DNA from: Massilia sp. TS11 | GTDB lineage: Bacteria > Pseudomonadota > Gammaproteobacteria > Burkholderiales > Burkholderiaceae_D | Length of the DNA stretch: 64,000 bases | Assembly: GCF_022012445.1 (NCBI RefSeq) | Contig: NZ_JAKLTS010000005.1 | Span: forward strand, 299,199 to 363,198 | Direction of reading: 5' to 3' | Shown: positions 15,437 to 25,715 of the stretch, piece after piece | How positions within the stretch are numbered: the stretch's first letter is position 1 | How the letters are laid out: each line of letters opens with the position of its first letter | Notes under the pieces: generated by a model | Told to the model about the DNA's origin: nothing | The model's database searches: none | Seen by the model: the letters and a program-made list of their open reading frames with translations, nothing else | Position numbers and translations under genes: made by a program

Positions 15437-16146
15437 AATCCCGATTGCAGGCGCTCCGGTTCACGTGCGCCGGACAACATCTGGTGGGGGTGCTCAGCCT
15501 GCCAGAGCGCCCGCTGCCGCGCGGCTTGCTGCTGCTCCCCGATAGCCGCCAGACCCGTAGCGGCCAGCATCGCCAGTTCACCCTGCTGGCCGAAGCCTTG
15601 GCCGCACGCGGCATTCCGGTGCTGCGCTTCGACCCGCGCGGCACTGGCGACAGCGAGGGAAAGCAACACGCCTCCGATCAACTTGATGAGGATTTACACG
15701 CCGCCCATCTGGCGTTTCTGAGCGCTTGCCCGGGTCTGAGTCAGGTCGTGCTGTGCTCAGTCGGCGATGGCGCGGTGGCGGCCAGTCTGCACGGGCGAAG
15801 CGCGCCGAAGCTCGGCGGCATTCTGCTGGTAAATCCGCAGGCGCGTGCGCGCGAAGTCCACACGCGCAGCGACCTGCACGAACAAGTGTTCTGGCGTACC
15901 CTATGCGCCAATGGCAGCGCCAGACTCGTTGCCTGGTTCGCCGCCCCCAGTCTGGCCGGCCGCGTGCGGCATGCGCTGGTTCAGTACCCGGGCGAGGTGG
16001 GGGTGCTGCTCATCAGTCCGCCGCAAGCCAGCGAGGATTTCACGCGCAGTCTCATGCGTCAGCGCCCCGGGCTCTACGTCCGCCATCTGGCCGGCGCGGA
16101 CAGCGAACTGGCCCTGGCCACCGCAAGCTGGATGACCTCCTGGTAG
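15433..16146 (+). CDS. Exosortase-A system-associated hydrolase 1-like, active site altered
   Basis: 237 residues from the ATG at 15433, which overlaps the previous stop by ATGA. LVGVLSLPE, GQHRQFTLLAEALAARGIPVLRFD and RGTGDSEGK match the hydr1_PEP family (TIGR03100 as I recall). In relatives the nucleophile region reads GLCDGASAA with Cys; here VVLCSVGDGAVAAS places Gly111 at that position. Near the C-terminus relatives have DADHTFS with the catalytic His; here GADSELA has Ser. The enzyme may therefore be inactive. It ends the polysaccharide gene block; nadB follows after 59 bp. Confidence 0.85.
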   Translation: MKSRLQALRFTCAGQHLVGVLSLPERPLPRGLLLLPDSRQTRSGQHRQFTLLAEALAARGIPVLRFDPRGTGDSEGKQHASDQLDEDLHAAHLAFLSACPGLSQVVLCSVGDGAVAASLHGRSAPKLGGILLVNPQARAREVHTRSDLHEQVFWRTLCANGSARLVAWFAAPSLAGRVRHALVQYPGEVGVLLISPPQASEDFTRSLMRQRPGLYVRHLAGADSELALATASWMTSW

Positions 16147-16205
16147 CCAGGCCCACATGCAGGCTGAGCCGCAATCGACTATAGTAGTGGCTTGTTGTCC
16201 GTCAA

Positions 16206-17828
16206 ATGCACTCCCACATGAAATTCGACGTCGCCATTGTTGGCAGCGGTCTGGCCGGCCTTTCGGTCGCTTTGCACCTTGCCCAGACCCGGAAGGTCGC
16301 AGTCATTTCCAAACGCGCGCTCCTCGACGGCGCCAGCAACTGGGCCCAGGGCGGCATTGCCGCCGTGCTCGATTCAGGCGACAGCCACGAGCAGCACGTG
16401 CAGGATACGCTGATCGCCGGCGCCGGCTTGTGCGACGAGGCGGCCACCCGTTTCATCGTTGAGCACGGCCGCGAAGCCATCGAATGGCTGATCGACCAAG
16501 GCGTGCCCTTCACCCGCGACGACTCGGCCGAACTGGGCTTTCATCTGACGCGCGAAGGCGGCCACAGCGCGCGCCGCATCATCCACGCAGCCGATGCCAC
16601 CGGCCATGCGGTGCAGGTAACGCTCGAGGAAAAGGTGCGCAAGCATCCGAACATCAGCCTGTTCGAGCACCACAATGCGATTGACGTCATCACCTCGGAC
16701 AAGCTGGGCGTCAAGCCGCAGCATGCCCAGCCGGTCTGCCACGGCCTGTACGTGCAGGACGTCAATAACGGTGACGTCCACACCTTTGAGGCCGAACATG
16801 TGGTGCTGTGCACGGGCGGCGCCGGCAAGGTCTACCTGTACACGACCAATCCGGACACCGCCACCGGCGACGGTATCGCCATGGCCTGGCGCGCTGGCTG
16901 CCGCGTGGCGAACATGGAATTCATCCAGTTCCACCCGACCTGCCTCTACCACCCCTACGCCAAGTCCTTCCTGATTACCGAAGCCATGCGTGGCGAAGGT
17001 GGCCTGCTGAAGCTGCCGCCCGAAGCCGGTGCGGCCGCGGGCAAGCGCTTCATGCCCGAGCACGATGCACGCGGCGAACTGGCCCCGCGCGATGTGGTCG
17101 CCCGCGCCATCGACTTTGAAATGAAGAAGCGTGGCCTCGACTACGTGCACCTGGACATCAGCCACAAGCCGGCCGACTTCCTGCAGGAGCACTTCCCGAC
17201 CATCTATGCGCGTTGCCTGGAACTGGGGATCGACATCACCAAGCAGCCGATTCCGGTCGTGCCGGCCGCCCACTACACCTGCGGCGGCATCGTCACCGAC
17301 ATGCTCGGCCGCACCGATATCCCCGGCCTGTATGCCGTCGGCGAGGCGGCCTGCACGGGCCTGCACGGCGCCAACCGCCTGGCCAGCAATTCCCTGCTCG
17401 AGTGTCTGGTGATCGGCCGCGCCTGTGCGCGCCATATCGAGGCCCAGCCACGCCAGGCTTCGCCGATCCTGCCCGCCTGGGACGAAAGCCGGGTCAGCAA
17501 TGCGGACGAAGAAGTGGTCATCTCGCACAACTGGGACGAGCTGCGCCGCTTCATGTGGAACTATGTGGGGATTGTGCGCACCACCAAGCGTCTGGAACGC
17601 GCACAGCACCGCATCGCCCTGCTGAAGGACGAGATCGACGAGTATTACCGCAATTTCCGCATCACCAGTGACCTGCTGGAGCTGCGCAATCTGGTCGATG
17701 TGGCCGCGCTGATCGTCAACAGCGCCCTGCAGCGGCGCGAGAGCCGCGGCCTGCATTTCTCGCGCGACTACCCGAACACGCTGCCGAAAGCCCTGCCGAG
17801 CGTGCTGACGCCGGCGCCCCGGCGTTAA
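16206..17828 (+). CDS. nadB: L-aspartate oxidase
   Basis: 540 residues, the usual size. FAD-binding [14 protein letters not shown] near the N-terminus, [20 protein letters not shown]-like [22 protein letters not shown], the succinate dehydrogenase-like [10 protein letters not shown] and [16 protein letters not shown] are all present. It oxidises L-aspartate to iminoaspartate, the first step of de novo NAD synthesis; NadA then makes quinolinate and NadC converts it to nicotinate mononucleotide. Both partners lie just downstream on the other strand. The start could also be the ATG at 16218, which gives [11 protein letters not shown]. The stop lies six bases from that of nadC. Confidence 0.96.
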   Translation: MHSHMKFDVAIVGSGLAGLSVALHLAQTRKVAVISKRALLDGASNWAQGGIAAVLDSGDSHEQHVQDTLIAGAGLCDEAATRFIVEHGREAIEWLIDQGVPFTRDDSAELGFHLTREGGHSARRIIHAADATGHAVQVTLEEKVRKHPNISLFEHHNAIDVITSDKLGVKPQHAQPVCHGLYVQDVNNGDVHTFEAEHVVLCTGGAGKVYLYTTNPDTATGDGIAMAWRAGCRVANMEFIQFHPTCLYHPYAKSFLITEAMRGEGGLLKLPPEAGAAAGKRFMPEHDARGELAPRDVVARAIDFEMKKRGLDYVHLDISHKPADFLQEHFPTIYARCLELGIDITKQPIPVVPAAHYTCGGIVTDMLGRTDIPGLYAVGEAACTGLHGANRLASNSLLECLVIGRACARHIEAQPRQASPILPAWDESRVSNADEEVVISHNWDELRRFMWNYVGIVRTTKRLERAQHRIALLKDEIDEYYRNFRITSDLLELRNLVDVAALIVNSALQRRESRGLHFSRDYPNTLPKALPSVLTPAPRR

Positions 17829-17834
17829 GCCCGC

Positions 17835-18701
17835 TTACGCGACGACGCGCAGCGAGAAATCGACGGCGCGTACGTCTTTGGTGAGGCTGCCGATCGAGAT
17901 GCGGTCCACACCCGTCTCGGCGATGGCACGCACGCTGTCCAGATTAACGCCGCCCGAGGCTTCGAGCACGGCGCGCCCGCCAGTCAGGCCGACCGCCTGG
18001 CGCATCATGTCGAGGCTGAAATTGTCGAGCAGGATGGAGGTCGCGCCCGCATCGAGCGCTTCCTGCAGTTGGCCCAGGCTTTCCACTTCGATCTGAATCG
18101 ACACGCCGGCGTTCATCGCCAGCGCCGCTTCCATGGCCGGACGGATGCCGCCCGCCGCTGCGATGTGGTTTTCCTTGATGAGGATGCCATCGAAGAGCGC
18201 CATGCGCTGGTTTTCGCCACCGCCGACGCGCACCGCATACTTTTGGGCGCGGCGCAGGCCCGGCAGGGTTTTGCGCGTGTCGAGAATTTTGGCGCGCGTG
18301 CCTTCCACCGCCTGCACATAGGTGCGCGTGGCCGTCGCCACGCCAGACAGCAGCTGCATGAAATTCAGCGCTGCGCGCTCAGCCGTCAGCACCGAACGGG
18401 CCAGGCCGCGAATCACGCAGACTTCGCTATCGGCACGCATCAGATCACCCTCGGCGTATTTCCACTCGACTTCAGTATTCATGTCGATGGCCAGCATCAC
18501 GCCTTCAAACCAGGGCGCACCGGCCAGCACGGCGTCCTCGCGCACGATCACGCGCGCCGTCACGCTCTGCTCGGCAGGCACCAGCTGACCGGTCAGGTCG
18601 CCGGGACCGACGTCTTCCAGCAAGGCCGCCAGCAGGTTCTGTTCGAAAGCTTTTTGCAGTTCTTCGTCGAAACGGTCGTAAGGATTGACGAGGGTGCTCA
18701 T
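17835..18701 (-). CDS. nadC: Nicotinate-nucleotide pyrophosphorylase (quinolinate phosphoribosyltransferase)
   Basis: 288 residues from the ATG at 18701, overlapping the nadA stop by ATGA. Typical NadC motifs: [80 protein letters not shown] and [10 protein letters not shown]. It makes nicotinate mononucleotide from quinolinate and PRPP, with release of CO2. It is the last gene of the ybiT-nadA-nadC run and converges on nadB. Confidence 0.96.
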   Translation of the reverse strand: MSTLVNPYDRFDEELQKAFEQNLLAALLEDVGPGDLTGQLVPAEQSVTARVIVREDAVLAGAPWFEGVMLAIDMNTEVEWKYAEGDLMRADSEVCVIRGLARSVLTAERAALNFMQLLSGVATATRTYVQAVEGTRAKILDTRKTLPGLRRAQKYAVRVGGGENQRMALFDGILIKENHIAAAGGIRPAMEAALAMNAGVSIQIEVESLGQLQEALDAGATSILLDNFSLDMMRQAVGLTGGRAVLEASGGVNLDSVRAIAETGVDRISIGSLTKDVRAVDFSLRVVA

Positions 18702-19828
18702 GCGGGGCCGACTCCGGAAAACAGTTGTTGTTCTTGTTCCAGGCTGCCCGTCGGGACGGCCTTGGCTTTGTGCGCGGCGGCGAAGGCCAGCATGCGCTCG
18801 ATGGCGTGCACGGCCTTGGCGCCGATGGCGGGATCGACGTGGATCTCGTTGTGGCCACGCTCGAGCACCTCGACCAGATTGCGCAGGCCGTTCATGGCCA
18901 TCCACGGGCAGTGGGCGCAGCTCTTGCAGGTGGCGCTATTGCCGGCCGTGGGCGCTTCGATGAAGGTTTTGCCTGGGGCAGCCGCACGCATTTTGTGCAG
19001 AATGCCGTTGTCAGTCGCCACGATGAAGGTGTCGGCGTCCAGGGTCTGGGCGGCCGTGATCAGCTGGGTGGTCGAGCCGACCACATCGGCCAGCGCCACG
19101 ACATTCGCCGGCGACTCGGGGTGGACCAGCACTTTGGCCTGCGGATGCTCAGCCTTCAGCAGATCGAGCTCGATGCCCTTGAACTCATCGTGCACGAGGC
19201 AGGAGCCCTGCCACAGCAGCATGTCGGCGCCGGTTTCCTTCTGGATGTAGGCGCCCAGGTGCTTGTCCGGCGCCCACAGGATCTTCTTGCCCTGCGCATG
19301 CAGGTGCTTGACGATCTCCAGACCAATCGACGAGGTCACCATCCAGTCGGCGCGCGCTTTCACGGCGGCGCTGGTGTTGGCATACACCACCACCGTGCGG
19401 TCCGGATGGTGATCGCAGAAGGCCGAGAACTCGTCCACCGGGCAGCCGAGGTCGAGCGAACAGGTGGCGTCGAGGTCCGGCATCAGGATGCGCTTTTCCG
19501 GGCTCAGAATCTTGGCCGTCTCGCCCATGAAGCGCACGCCAGCCACCACCAGGGTCTGGGCCGGGTGGTCGCGGCCAAAGCGCGCCATTTCCAGCGAATC
19601 GGACACACAGCCGCCGGTTTCCTCGGCCAGGTCCTGCAGGTCCGCATCCACGTAGTAGTGCGAGACCAGCACGGCGCCCTTCTCTTTCAGCAGCGCCTTG
19701 GCGCGCGCTTTCAGGGCGGCGCGTTCCTCGGGCAGCGGCATGTCGGGCACGCGCGCCCAGGCACGCGCCACGCAGCTGCTGCCGTCCTGCGGTTTTTCGA
19801 ATTCGATGGTCTTGACGTTGGCGTTCAT
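18698..19828 (-). CDS. nadA: Quinolinate synthase
   Basis: 376 residues with the long-type NadA layout. [35 protein letters not shown] and [18 protein letters not shown] are in the first half, [11 protein letters not shown] in the middle, and [13 protein letters not shown] near the C-terminus. Cysteines in these segments bind the [4Fe-4S] cluster. It condenses iminoaspartate and dihydroxyacetone phosphate to quinolinate. Its ATG overlaps the stop of ybiT (TAATG) and its stop overlaps nadC (ATGA), so all three are probably translated together. Confidence 0.96.
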   Translation of the reverse strand: MNANVKTIEFEKPQDGSSCVARAWARVPDMPLPEERAALKARAKALLKEKGAVLVSHYYVDADLQDLAEETGGCVSDSLEMARFGRDHPAQTLVVAGVRFMGETAKILSPEKRILMPDLDATCSLDLGCPVDEFSAFCDHHPDRTVVVYANTSAAVKARADWMVTSSIGLEIVKHLHAQGKKILWAPDKHLGAYIQKETGADMLLWQGSCLVHDEFKGIELDLLKAEHPQAKVLVHPESPANVVALADVVGSTTQLITAAQTLDADTFIVATDNGILHKMRAAAPGKTFIEAPTAGNSATCKSCAHCPWMAMNGLRNLVEVLERGHNEIHVDPAIGAKAVHAIERMLAFAAAHKAKAVPTGSLEQEQQLFSGVGPA

Positions 19829-21429
19829 TACTCGATGCCTTGGCTGCGCAGATAATCCTCGTAGTTGCCCTGGAAGTCGATCACTTCGCCGTTCTTCACC
19901 TCGAGAATGCGGGTGGCCAGCGAGGACACGAATTCGCGGTCATGCGACACGAAGATCAGGGTGCCCTGGTATTTCTCAAGCGCGATGTTCAGCGACTCGA
20001 TCGATTCCATGTCCATGTGGTTGGTCGGCTCGTCGAGCAGCAGCACATTGTGGCGGCCCAGCATGAGCTTGCCGTACATCATGCGGCCTTTCTCACCACC
20101 GGACAGCACCTTCACCGATTTTTTCACCTCGTCGCCGCCGAACAGCAGACGGCCGAGAATCGAGCGCACAGCCTGGTCGTCGTCGCCTTCCTTGGTCCAC
20201 TGGCCCATCCAGTCGGTCAGGTTCAGGTCCTTGAGGAATTCTTCGGTCGGATCCTGGGGCATGTAGCCGGGGTTGGCGTTTTCGGCCCACTTCACGCGGC
20301 CGCTGTCGGCTTCCAGGCCGCAGTAGTCGATCCCGCCGATGCAGCGCAGCAGGGTCGTCTTACCGGCACCGTTTGCGCCGATGATGGCGATGCGCTCACC
20401 GGCTTCGACCATGATGTTGAAGTTCTTGAAGATCGGGCGGTCGTAGGCTTTGGACAGGCTTTCGGTCTCCACCGCCAGGCGGTGCAGCTTCTTCTCGCCC
20501 TCAAAGCGCACATACGGATAGGCGCGCGAAGACGGTTTGATGTCCTCGACCTTGATTTTGTCGATCTGTTTGAGGCGCGACGTGGCCTGGCGGGCCTTGG
20601 ACTTGTTGGCCGAGAAGCGACGCACGAAATCCTGCAGCTCGGCCACTTTTTCCTTGGCCTTGGCGTTGTTGGCCAGCTGCTGGTTACGCGCCTGGGTCGA
20701 GGCCAGCATGTAGTCGTCGTAGTTGCCCGGGTAGATCTTCAGCGTGCCGTAGTCCATGTCCGCGATGTGGGTACACACCTGGTTCAGGAAGTGACGGTCG
20801 TGCGAGATGATGATCATCGTCGAGTTGCGCTCGTTGAGCACGTTTTCGAGCCAGCGGATCGTGTCGATGTCCAGGTTGTTGGTCGGTTCGTCCAGCAGCA
20901 GAATGTCCGGATCGGAGAACAGGGCCTGGGCCAGCAGCACACGCAGCTTCCAGCCGGGCGCCACATTGCTCATCGGGCCCTGGTGCAGGTCGATCGCCAC
21001 CCCCACGCCCAGCAGCAGTTCGCCGGCGCGCGCTTCGGCCGTGTAGCCGTCATACTCGGCCACTTTGCCTTCCAGGTCGGCGGCGCGCATATAGTCTTCG
21101 TCGGTCGCTTCCGGATTGGCGTAGATGGCGTCGCGTTCCTTGATGGCGGCCCACAGCTCGGTGTGGCCCATCATGACCACGTCCAGCACGCGCATGTCTT
21201 CGTAGGCGAACTGGTCCTGGCGCAGCTTACCGAGGCGCTCGTTCACGTCCAGGCTGACGTTGCCGCCGCTGGGTTCGAGGTCGCCGCCGAGGATCTTCAT
21301 GAAGGTGGACTTGCCGCAGCCGTTGGCGCCGATCAGACCGTAACGGTTGCCATCGCCAAACTTGACCGAGATGTTCTCGAACAGCGGCTTGGCGCCGAAT
21401 TGCATGGTGATATTTGCAGTGGATAGCAC
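19828..21429 (-). CDS. ybiT: ABC-F family ATPase YbiT
   Basis: 533 residues (E. coli YbiT has 530) and closely similar: [20 protein letters not shown], Walker [44 protein letters not shown], a middle linker rich in Lys/Arg, a second Walker [10 protein letters not shown] and [16 protein letters not shown]. There is no membrane domain. ABC-F proteins act on the ribosome E site and help it through difficult stretches; the exact role of YbiT is less clear. The gene follows the DUF418 gene by 31 bp and overlaps nadA by one base, an arrangement with no evident functional link. Confidence 0.92.
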   Translation of the reverse strand: MLSTANITMQFGAKPLFENISVKFGDGNRYGLIGANGCGKSTFMKILGGDLEPSGGNVSLDVNERLGKLRQDQFAYEDMRVLDVVMMGHTELWAAIKERDAIYANPEATDEDYMRAADLEGKVAEYDGYTAEARAGELLLGVGVAIDLHQGPMSNVAPGWKLRVLLAQALFSDPDILLLDEPTNNLDIDTIRWLENVLNERNSTMIIISHDRHFLNQVCTHIADMDYGTLKIYPGNYDDYMLASTQARNQQLANNAKAKEKVAELQDFVRRFSANKSKARQATSRLKQIDKIKVEDIKPSSRAYPYVRFEGEKKLHRLAVETESLSKAYDRPIFKNFNIMVEAGERIAIIGANGAGKTTLLRCIGGIDYCGLEADSGRVKWAENANPGYMPQDPTEEFLKDLNLTDWMGQWTKEGDDDQAVRSILGRLLFGGDEVKKSVKVLSGGEKGRMMYGKLMLGRHNVLLLDEPTNHMDMESIESLNIALEKYQGTLIFVSHDREFVSSLATRILEVKNGEVIDFQGNYEDYLRSQGIE

Positions 21430-21460
21430 TGGAAAGCCTTTACAAGCGAGAGTATGGGAA

Positions 21461-22603
21461 TTAACCCTCTATTTTAGCATCCCGATAGGTATAACGCCGC
21501 CAGATGGCCTCCATCGGGCCGATCGGATGGCGGCGCAGCCACCACTGGCTGAACAGGCATTGCGCCAGGAACACGGCGGCGCAGTAAAGCAGCAGCTGGG
21601 GCCGCGAAAATGCCGGGCTGAGGATCAATACACCGAGTAGCGACTGGCTCAGGTAGTTGGTCAGGGCCATGCGGCCAGCCGGGGCCAGCCAGGCAACCAT
21701 GCGCGGCACCAGCAGCAGAAAGCCCGCCACATAGCCGAACGCAAGCAGCGGATGCAGGAAGACGCCGATATCGTCCAGCAGGTTGAGCCAACTGCCCGGC
21801 CGCCCGTTCAGTTCATCCAGGGCCTGCCAGGCCAGCAGCGCATTGAGCGGCAATCCGAGGCCGAGGCCAGCCAGCATCCAGCGCCGCAGGCGGGCCCGGT
21901 GGCGCTGCGGCCGCGTCAACACGCCCAGGCGCACCGACAGCACCCCGGCCAGGAACAGGCACAGCAGCTCGGGCAGCGCCAGAATGACACCGAGCTGGTT
22001 CATCAGATAGGCCGAGACGCGCGCGGGCAGCATCGCCACCCAGCTGTGCTGCTGCGCGAGCCGAAACGCGGCGATGCTGTCAGACAGACGCTCGCCCTGC
22101 CATGCCGAACGCATGCCGGCGCCGACATCCGCCAGCACGCCAAGGCCGTAGCAGACCAGCAGGTAGATCAGGCAGGTGCGGATCACGCGCAGCAAGGCCT
22201 TGGGGCGCCGGTCGGCCACCTGCACCAGCACCATGCCCGTCAGCGCGTACATGGTGAGGATATCGCCCGCGTACAGCAGGCAGCCATGCAGCACGCCCGC
22301 AGCCAGCAGCCAGCGCAGGCGGCGCCGGTAGATATTGGCGAAGTCGGCCAGCAGCCCGGCGCGGCGCGCACTTTGACGCATCAGCCAGTAGCCGGCCCCG
22401 AACAGAAAGGCAAAAATTGGATAGAACTTACCTTCCGCCAGCCAGACCACGGCGCCCATGCTCAATGTGTCGGCGGCGCCGTCCAGACGCGGATAGTAGG
22501 CCAGGTGCGTTTGCTGGTAGCCATAGGCCAGCATCCAGACATTGATCACGCAGATACCCAGCAACGCCAGGCCGCGCAGCGCGTCGATCTGAGCGTGGCG
22601 CAT
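21461..22603 (-). CDS. DUF418 (YeiB-like) membrane protein
   Basis: 380 residues from the ATG at 22603, which overlaps the stop of the FAD oxidoreductase gene (TAATG). [22 protein letters not shown] is the usual YeiB/DUF418 beginning, followed by about nine to ten membrane segments; [16 protein letters not shown] and [15 protein letters not shown] are family landmarks. The fold is related to acyltransferase-3 membrane proteins. Substrate and role are unknown. It belongs to the long minus-strand run. Confidence 0.88.
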   Translation of the reverse strand: MRHAQIDALRGLALLGICVINVWMLAYGYQQTHLAYYPRLDGAADTLSMGAVVWLAEGKFYPIFAFLFGAGYWLMRQSARRAGLLADFANIYRRRLRWLLAAGVLHGCLLYAGDILTMYALTGMVLVQVADRRPKALLRVIRTCLIYLLVCYGLGVLADVGAGMRSAWQGERLSDSIAAFRLAQQHSWVAMLPARVSAYLMNQLGVILALPELLCLFLAGVLSVRLGVLTRPQRHRARLRRWMLAGLGLGLPLNALLAWQALDELNGRPGSWLNLLDDIGVFLHPLLAFGYVAGFLLLVPRMVAWLAPAGRMALTNYLSQSLLGVLILSPAFSRPQLLLYCAAVFLAQCLFSQWWLRRHPIGPMEAIWRRYTYRDAKIEG

Positions 22604-23880
22604 TATTGGCGCAGCCAGTCGCGCAATTCGTAATACCAGTAGGTCAGCTGGGCCGCCAGCAGCCCGGCCGAACCGCCGGTGGGCGGCAGGCCCCAGGGGC
22701 CGAAGCGCGCCAGGCGCTCGCCCTCGCCGCAGATGGCCGCGGCCAGCACGTCGCCGGCCAGCGTGGTCGGACCGACGCCGTGGCCGCCGAAGCCCATCCC
22801 ATACCACAGGCCTTCGGGCAGGCGCCCGAGCTGCGGCATCTTGTGGCGTCCATAGCTCATCATGCCGCTCCACGCGTACTCCACGCGCGTGCCTTTCAGC
22901 TGCGGGTAGACCTTGAGCATGTCGTGGTAGAGCAGTTGGGCCACCTCCTGCGGGCTGCGGTCGCGGATCGAGATACGCCCGCCCCAGAGAATGCGACTGT
23001 CCTTCAGTGGCCGGTAGTAGTCAAACGCGAAGCGCGAATCGTAGACGGCGGCATCGGTGCGCATGGCCTCGCCCAGGCGCGCGCCGAGCGGCTCGGTCAC
23101 CATCACATAGGTGGCGATCGGCAGAATCGCGCTCGCCAGCCGCGGGTACAGCTTTTCGATATAGCCGCCGCAGCAGACCACCAGCTCGCGCGCCTTCACG
23201 CTGCCCTGCGCGGTGCGCACACGCCAGTAGCCGCCTTCGTGCGCAAACGCGCTCACCTTGCTGTTCTCGTGCACGGCCACGCCGCGCGCGGCGATGGCTT
23301 TGGCAAGGCCCTGCGCATACTTCAGCGGATGGAAGTGGAAGGCGTTTTCTTCGTACAGTGCGCCGAAATAGCGCTGGCTATCGAGCTTCTGCGCCAGTTC
23401 CGCGCGGCTGACGCGCTGCCAGTTCACGCCGAGGGTGTCTGCCATGAAGCGCTGCTGGGCGTCGAGCACGCGCTCGTCGTCGAACCAGTTGGCCCAGTAG
23501 ATGCCGCCATCGACGGCGTCGCAGTCGATCCCGTAGCGCGCGATGCGCTGGCGGATATGCTCGACCGCGTCGAGTGTCATCTGATACAACTGGCGCCCTG
23601 CCTCCAGGCCCACGGTATCGACCAGGCCCCGCTCGCCGAGCGAAAAGCCGCCGAATACAAAGCCGCCATTGCGACCGGACGCGCCGTGGCCGATGGTTTC
23701 GGCCTCCAGCAGCACCACGCCCTGGCGGCCACGCTCCATCAGCGAGGCCGCGGTGCCCATGCCGGCGAAACCGCCGCCGATCACGCAGACCTCGGCCTCG
23801 ATGTCTCCCTCCAGTGCGGGGAAGCTGGTACCCGGCGCGGTCGCCCGGTAGTAGCTCAGGGGCGACAGCAGATCAGGCAT
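22603..23880 (-). CDS. FAD-dependent amine oxidoreductase (DAO family, PuuB/OrdL-like)
   Basis: 425 residues. The N-terminal motif VIGGGFAGMGTAASL is the dinucleotide-binding loop; GHGASGRNGGFVFGG is characteristic of the OrdL/gamma-glutamylputrescine oxidase branch, and the C-terminal GFGGHGVGPTTLAGDVLA closes the FAD site. It probably oxidises an amine or amino acid derivative. No other putrescine-pathway gene is nearby, so the substrate stays open. It overlaps the LD-carboxypeptidase gene by eight bases and DUF418 by TAATG. Confidence 0.88.
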   Translation of the reverse strand: MPDLLSPLSYYRATAPGTSFPALEGDIEAEVCVIGGGFAGMGTAASLMERGRQGVVLLEAETIGHGASGRNGGFVFGGFSLGERGLVDTVGLEAGRQLYQMTLDAVEHIRQRIARYGIDCDAVDGGIYWANWFDDERVLDAQQRFMADTLGVNWQRVSRAELAQKLDSQRYFGALYEENAFHFHPLKYAQGLAKAIAARGVAVHENSKVSAFAHEGGYWRVRTAQGSVKARELVVCCGGYIEKLYPRLASAILPIATYVMVTEPLGARLGEAMRTDAAVYDSRFAFDYYRPLKDSRILWGGRISIRDRSPQEVAQLLYHDMLKVYPQLKGTRVEYAWSGMMSYGRHKMPQLGRLPEGLWYGMGFGGHGVGPTTLAGDVLAAAICGEGERLARFGPWGLPPTGGSAGLLAAQLTYWYYELRDWLRQ

Positions 23881-24790
23881 GGCGCAGGGTCGTGTAGTCG
23901 CTCAGGGTCAGGCTGAAGGCATTGCCGTCGCTGTGCAGGCGGCAGCGCGCGCCCACTGGCAGCGTGGCGCGCTCGGCCACATGGCCAAACGGCAGACCGG
24001 TCAGCACCGGCAGTGGCAAGCGCTCGCGCAGGTAGGCCACCATGGCGGCTTCGTCGTAGCCGTTGTCCATCGGGTTGGCCTTGTAATTGTTGATCTGGCC
24101 GATCACGAGGGCGCGCAGGCCTTCCAGCAGACCGGCGTAGTGCAGCTGCAGCAGCATGCGCTCGATCCGATACGGGTGCTCGTTGACGTCTTCGATGAAC
24201 AGAATGCCGCCGTCGACGCGCGGCATCCAGGGCGTCCCCACCAGCGACAGAATCATCGCCAGGTTACCGCCCCAGAGCGTGCCTTCCACATCCAGCACCG
24301 GATTGCCCTGCCCTGCGCCGTGCACGCTGTGGGTCGGCCCCAGCAGACAGGCGCGCAGCTGGTCGAGCGTGTAGTCGACCGGGGTCTCGCGCGTGAAGTC
24401 GTCGCACAGCATCGGGCCGGCGTAGCTGCAGGCGCCCGTGGTGGCCAGCAGGCCAAGGTGAAACGCCGTGACGTCACTGTAGCCGACCACGATCTTGCCG
24501 CTGGCGGCAAAGGCCTCGAAGTCGATATCGGGCAGGATGCGGCTGATGCCGTAGGCGCCTCGCAGCGCCATGATGACCTGCACATCGGGATCGCGCAGGG
24601 CCGCGCGCAGCTGGCCGGCACGCCCTTCGTCGGTGCCGCCGAAGCGCTGATAGATGCGCTCGGGGTCATAGTAGTTGTGCAGAACGCCGCCCAGGTCGGC
24701 CAGGCGCGCCACGCCGCGCGCATACGCCGCAGGGTCGACCGCATAGCCTCCCGGCGCCACCAGGGCAATGCCGAACGGAGGAAGTTTCAC
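23873..24790 (-). CDS. ldcA: LD-carboxypeptidase (peptidase S66)
   Basis: 305 residues. The S66 fold is shown by an N-terminal IALVAPGGY, the nucleophile in GYSDVTAF (Ser105), the conserved VIMALRGAYGISRIL, and the acidic and histidine partners in LFIEDVNEHPYRIERML and LPFGHV. LdcA removes the terminal D-alanine from muropeptide tetrapeptides during cell wall recycling. No signal peptide is seen, in keeping with the cytoplasmic enzyme. It overlaps the preceding alpha/beta hydrolase gene by ATGA. Confidence 0.92.
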   Translation of the reverse strand: MKLPPFGIALVAPGGYAVDPAAYARGVARLADLGGVLHNYYDPERIYQRFGGTDEGRAGQLRAALRDPDVQVIMALRGAYGISRILPDIDFEAFAASGKIVVGYSDVTAFHLGLLATTGACSYAGPMLCDDFTRETPVDYTLDQLRACLLGPTHSVHGAGQGNPVLDVEGTLWGGNLAMILSLVGTPWMPRVDGGILFIEDVNEHPYRIERMLLQLHYAGLLEGLRALVIGQINNYKANPMDNGYDEAAMVAYLRERLPLPVLTGLPFGHVAERATLPVGARCRLHSDGNAFSLTLSDYTTLRHA

Positions 24791-25713
24791 TGTTTTTCGA
24801 ATAGGTTGGGGAGGGAATCGCCCAGCATCTTACCGTGCGCATGGGTGGCGATCAAGGCAAGCAGGCGCTCGATCAGTGCGGGCGGCAGGTCGTGCCCCAT
24901 GCCTTCGATGACCTCGAGCCGCGCGCCGGGAATGCAGTGCGCGGTATCGACGCCGCAGGCCAGCGGCACCAGGGGATCGGCGGCGCCGTGGATGACGAGT
25001 GTGGGCGCGCCGATGGTGGCCAGTTCGGCGCTGCGATCACCCGCCGCAGCCACCGCTGTCATTTGGCGCAGCACCCCGGCCGGATAGTTGGAGCGGGCGA
25101 CGGCGGCGCGCACGCGTTCGCGCAGCAGGCCCTCCGGGATCGGATAGGCCGGACTGCCGATTACGCGCAGCACGCCGACCAGATGCTCGGTCACGCTGTC
25201 GATGTCGTGCGGGCGCGCCGGGCGCGAAAACAGCGCGCGCTGGGCGGCGGCGCTCGGCCCCGGCAGACTGCGGCGGCCACTGCTCGACATGATCGAGACC
25301 AGGCTCAGGACCCGCTGCGGATGGCGCGCCGCCAGCGTCTGCGCAATCATCCCGCCCATCGAGGCGCCGACAATATGCGCCTGCTTGAGACGCAGCCCAT
25401 TCATCACGGCGAGCGCGTCATCGGCCATGTCAGCCAGGGTGTAGGGCGCTTGAATCGTCCAACCGAGCTTGTACTTGAGCGCATTCCACAGCAGGTTCGG
25501 ATGGCCGGCCGCCGTCATCTTGGAAGAGAGGCCGACATCGCGGTTATCGAAGCGCACCACGTAGAAGCCCTGCTCCACCAAGCCTTCCACCAATTCGGGC
25601 GGCCAGGCGGTCAGCTGCATGCCCAGGCCCATAATCAGCAGTATGGCCGGATGCGCCGGATCACCGCTCGCCTCGTAGGCGATGTCGATGTCGCGGGCGC
25701 GCACGAAGGGCAT
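24787..25713 (-). CDS. Alpha/beta hydrolase
   Basis: 308 residues. LLIMGLGMQLTAWP forms the oxyanion region, GASMGGMIAQTLAARHP holds the nucleophile serine, and VIHGAADPLVPL followed by GMGHDLP provide the acid and histidine. The nearest familiar group is the aclacinomycin methylesterase-like hydrolases. A small ester substrate is likely but unknown. It starts two bases after the WS/DGAT gene and overlaps ldcA by ATGA, so it may act on lipids made or used by its neighbours. Confidence 0.88.
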   Translation of the reverse strand: MPFVRARDIDIAYEASGDPAHPAILLIMGLGMQLTAWPPELVEGLVEQGFYVVRFDNRDVGLSSKMTAAGHPNLLWNALKYKLGWTIQAPYTLADMADDALAVMNGLRLKQAHIVGASMGGMIAQTLAARHPQRVLSLVSIMSSSGRRSLPGPSAAAQRALFSRPARPHDIDSVTEHLVGVLRVIGSPAYPIPEGLLRERVRAAVARSNYPAGVLRQMTAVAAAGDRSAELATIGAPTLVIHGAADPLVPLACGVDTAHCIPGARLEVIEGMGHDLPPALIERLLALIATHAHGKMLGDSLPNLFEKQ

Positions 25714-25715
25714 GT

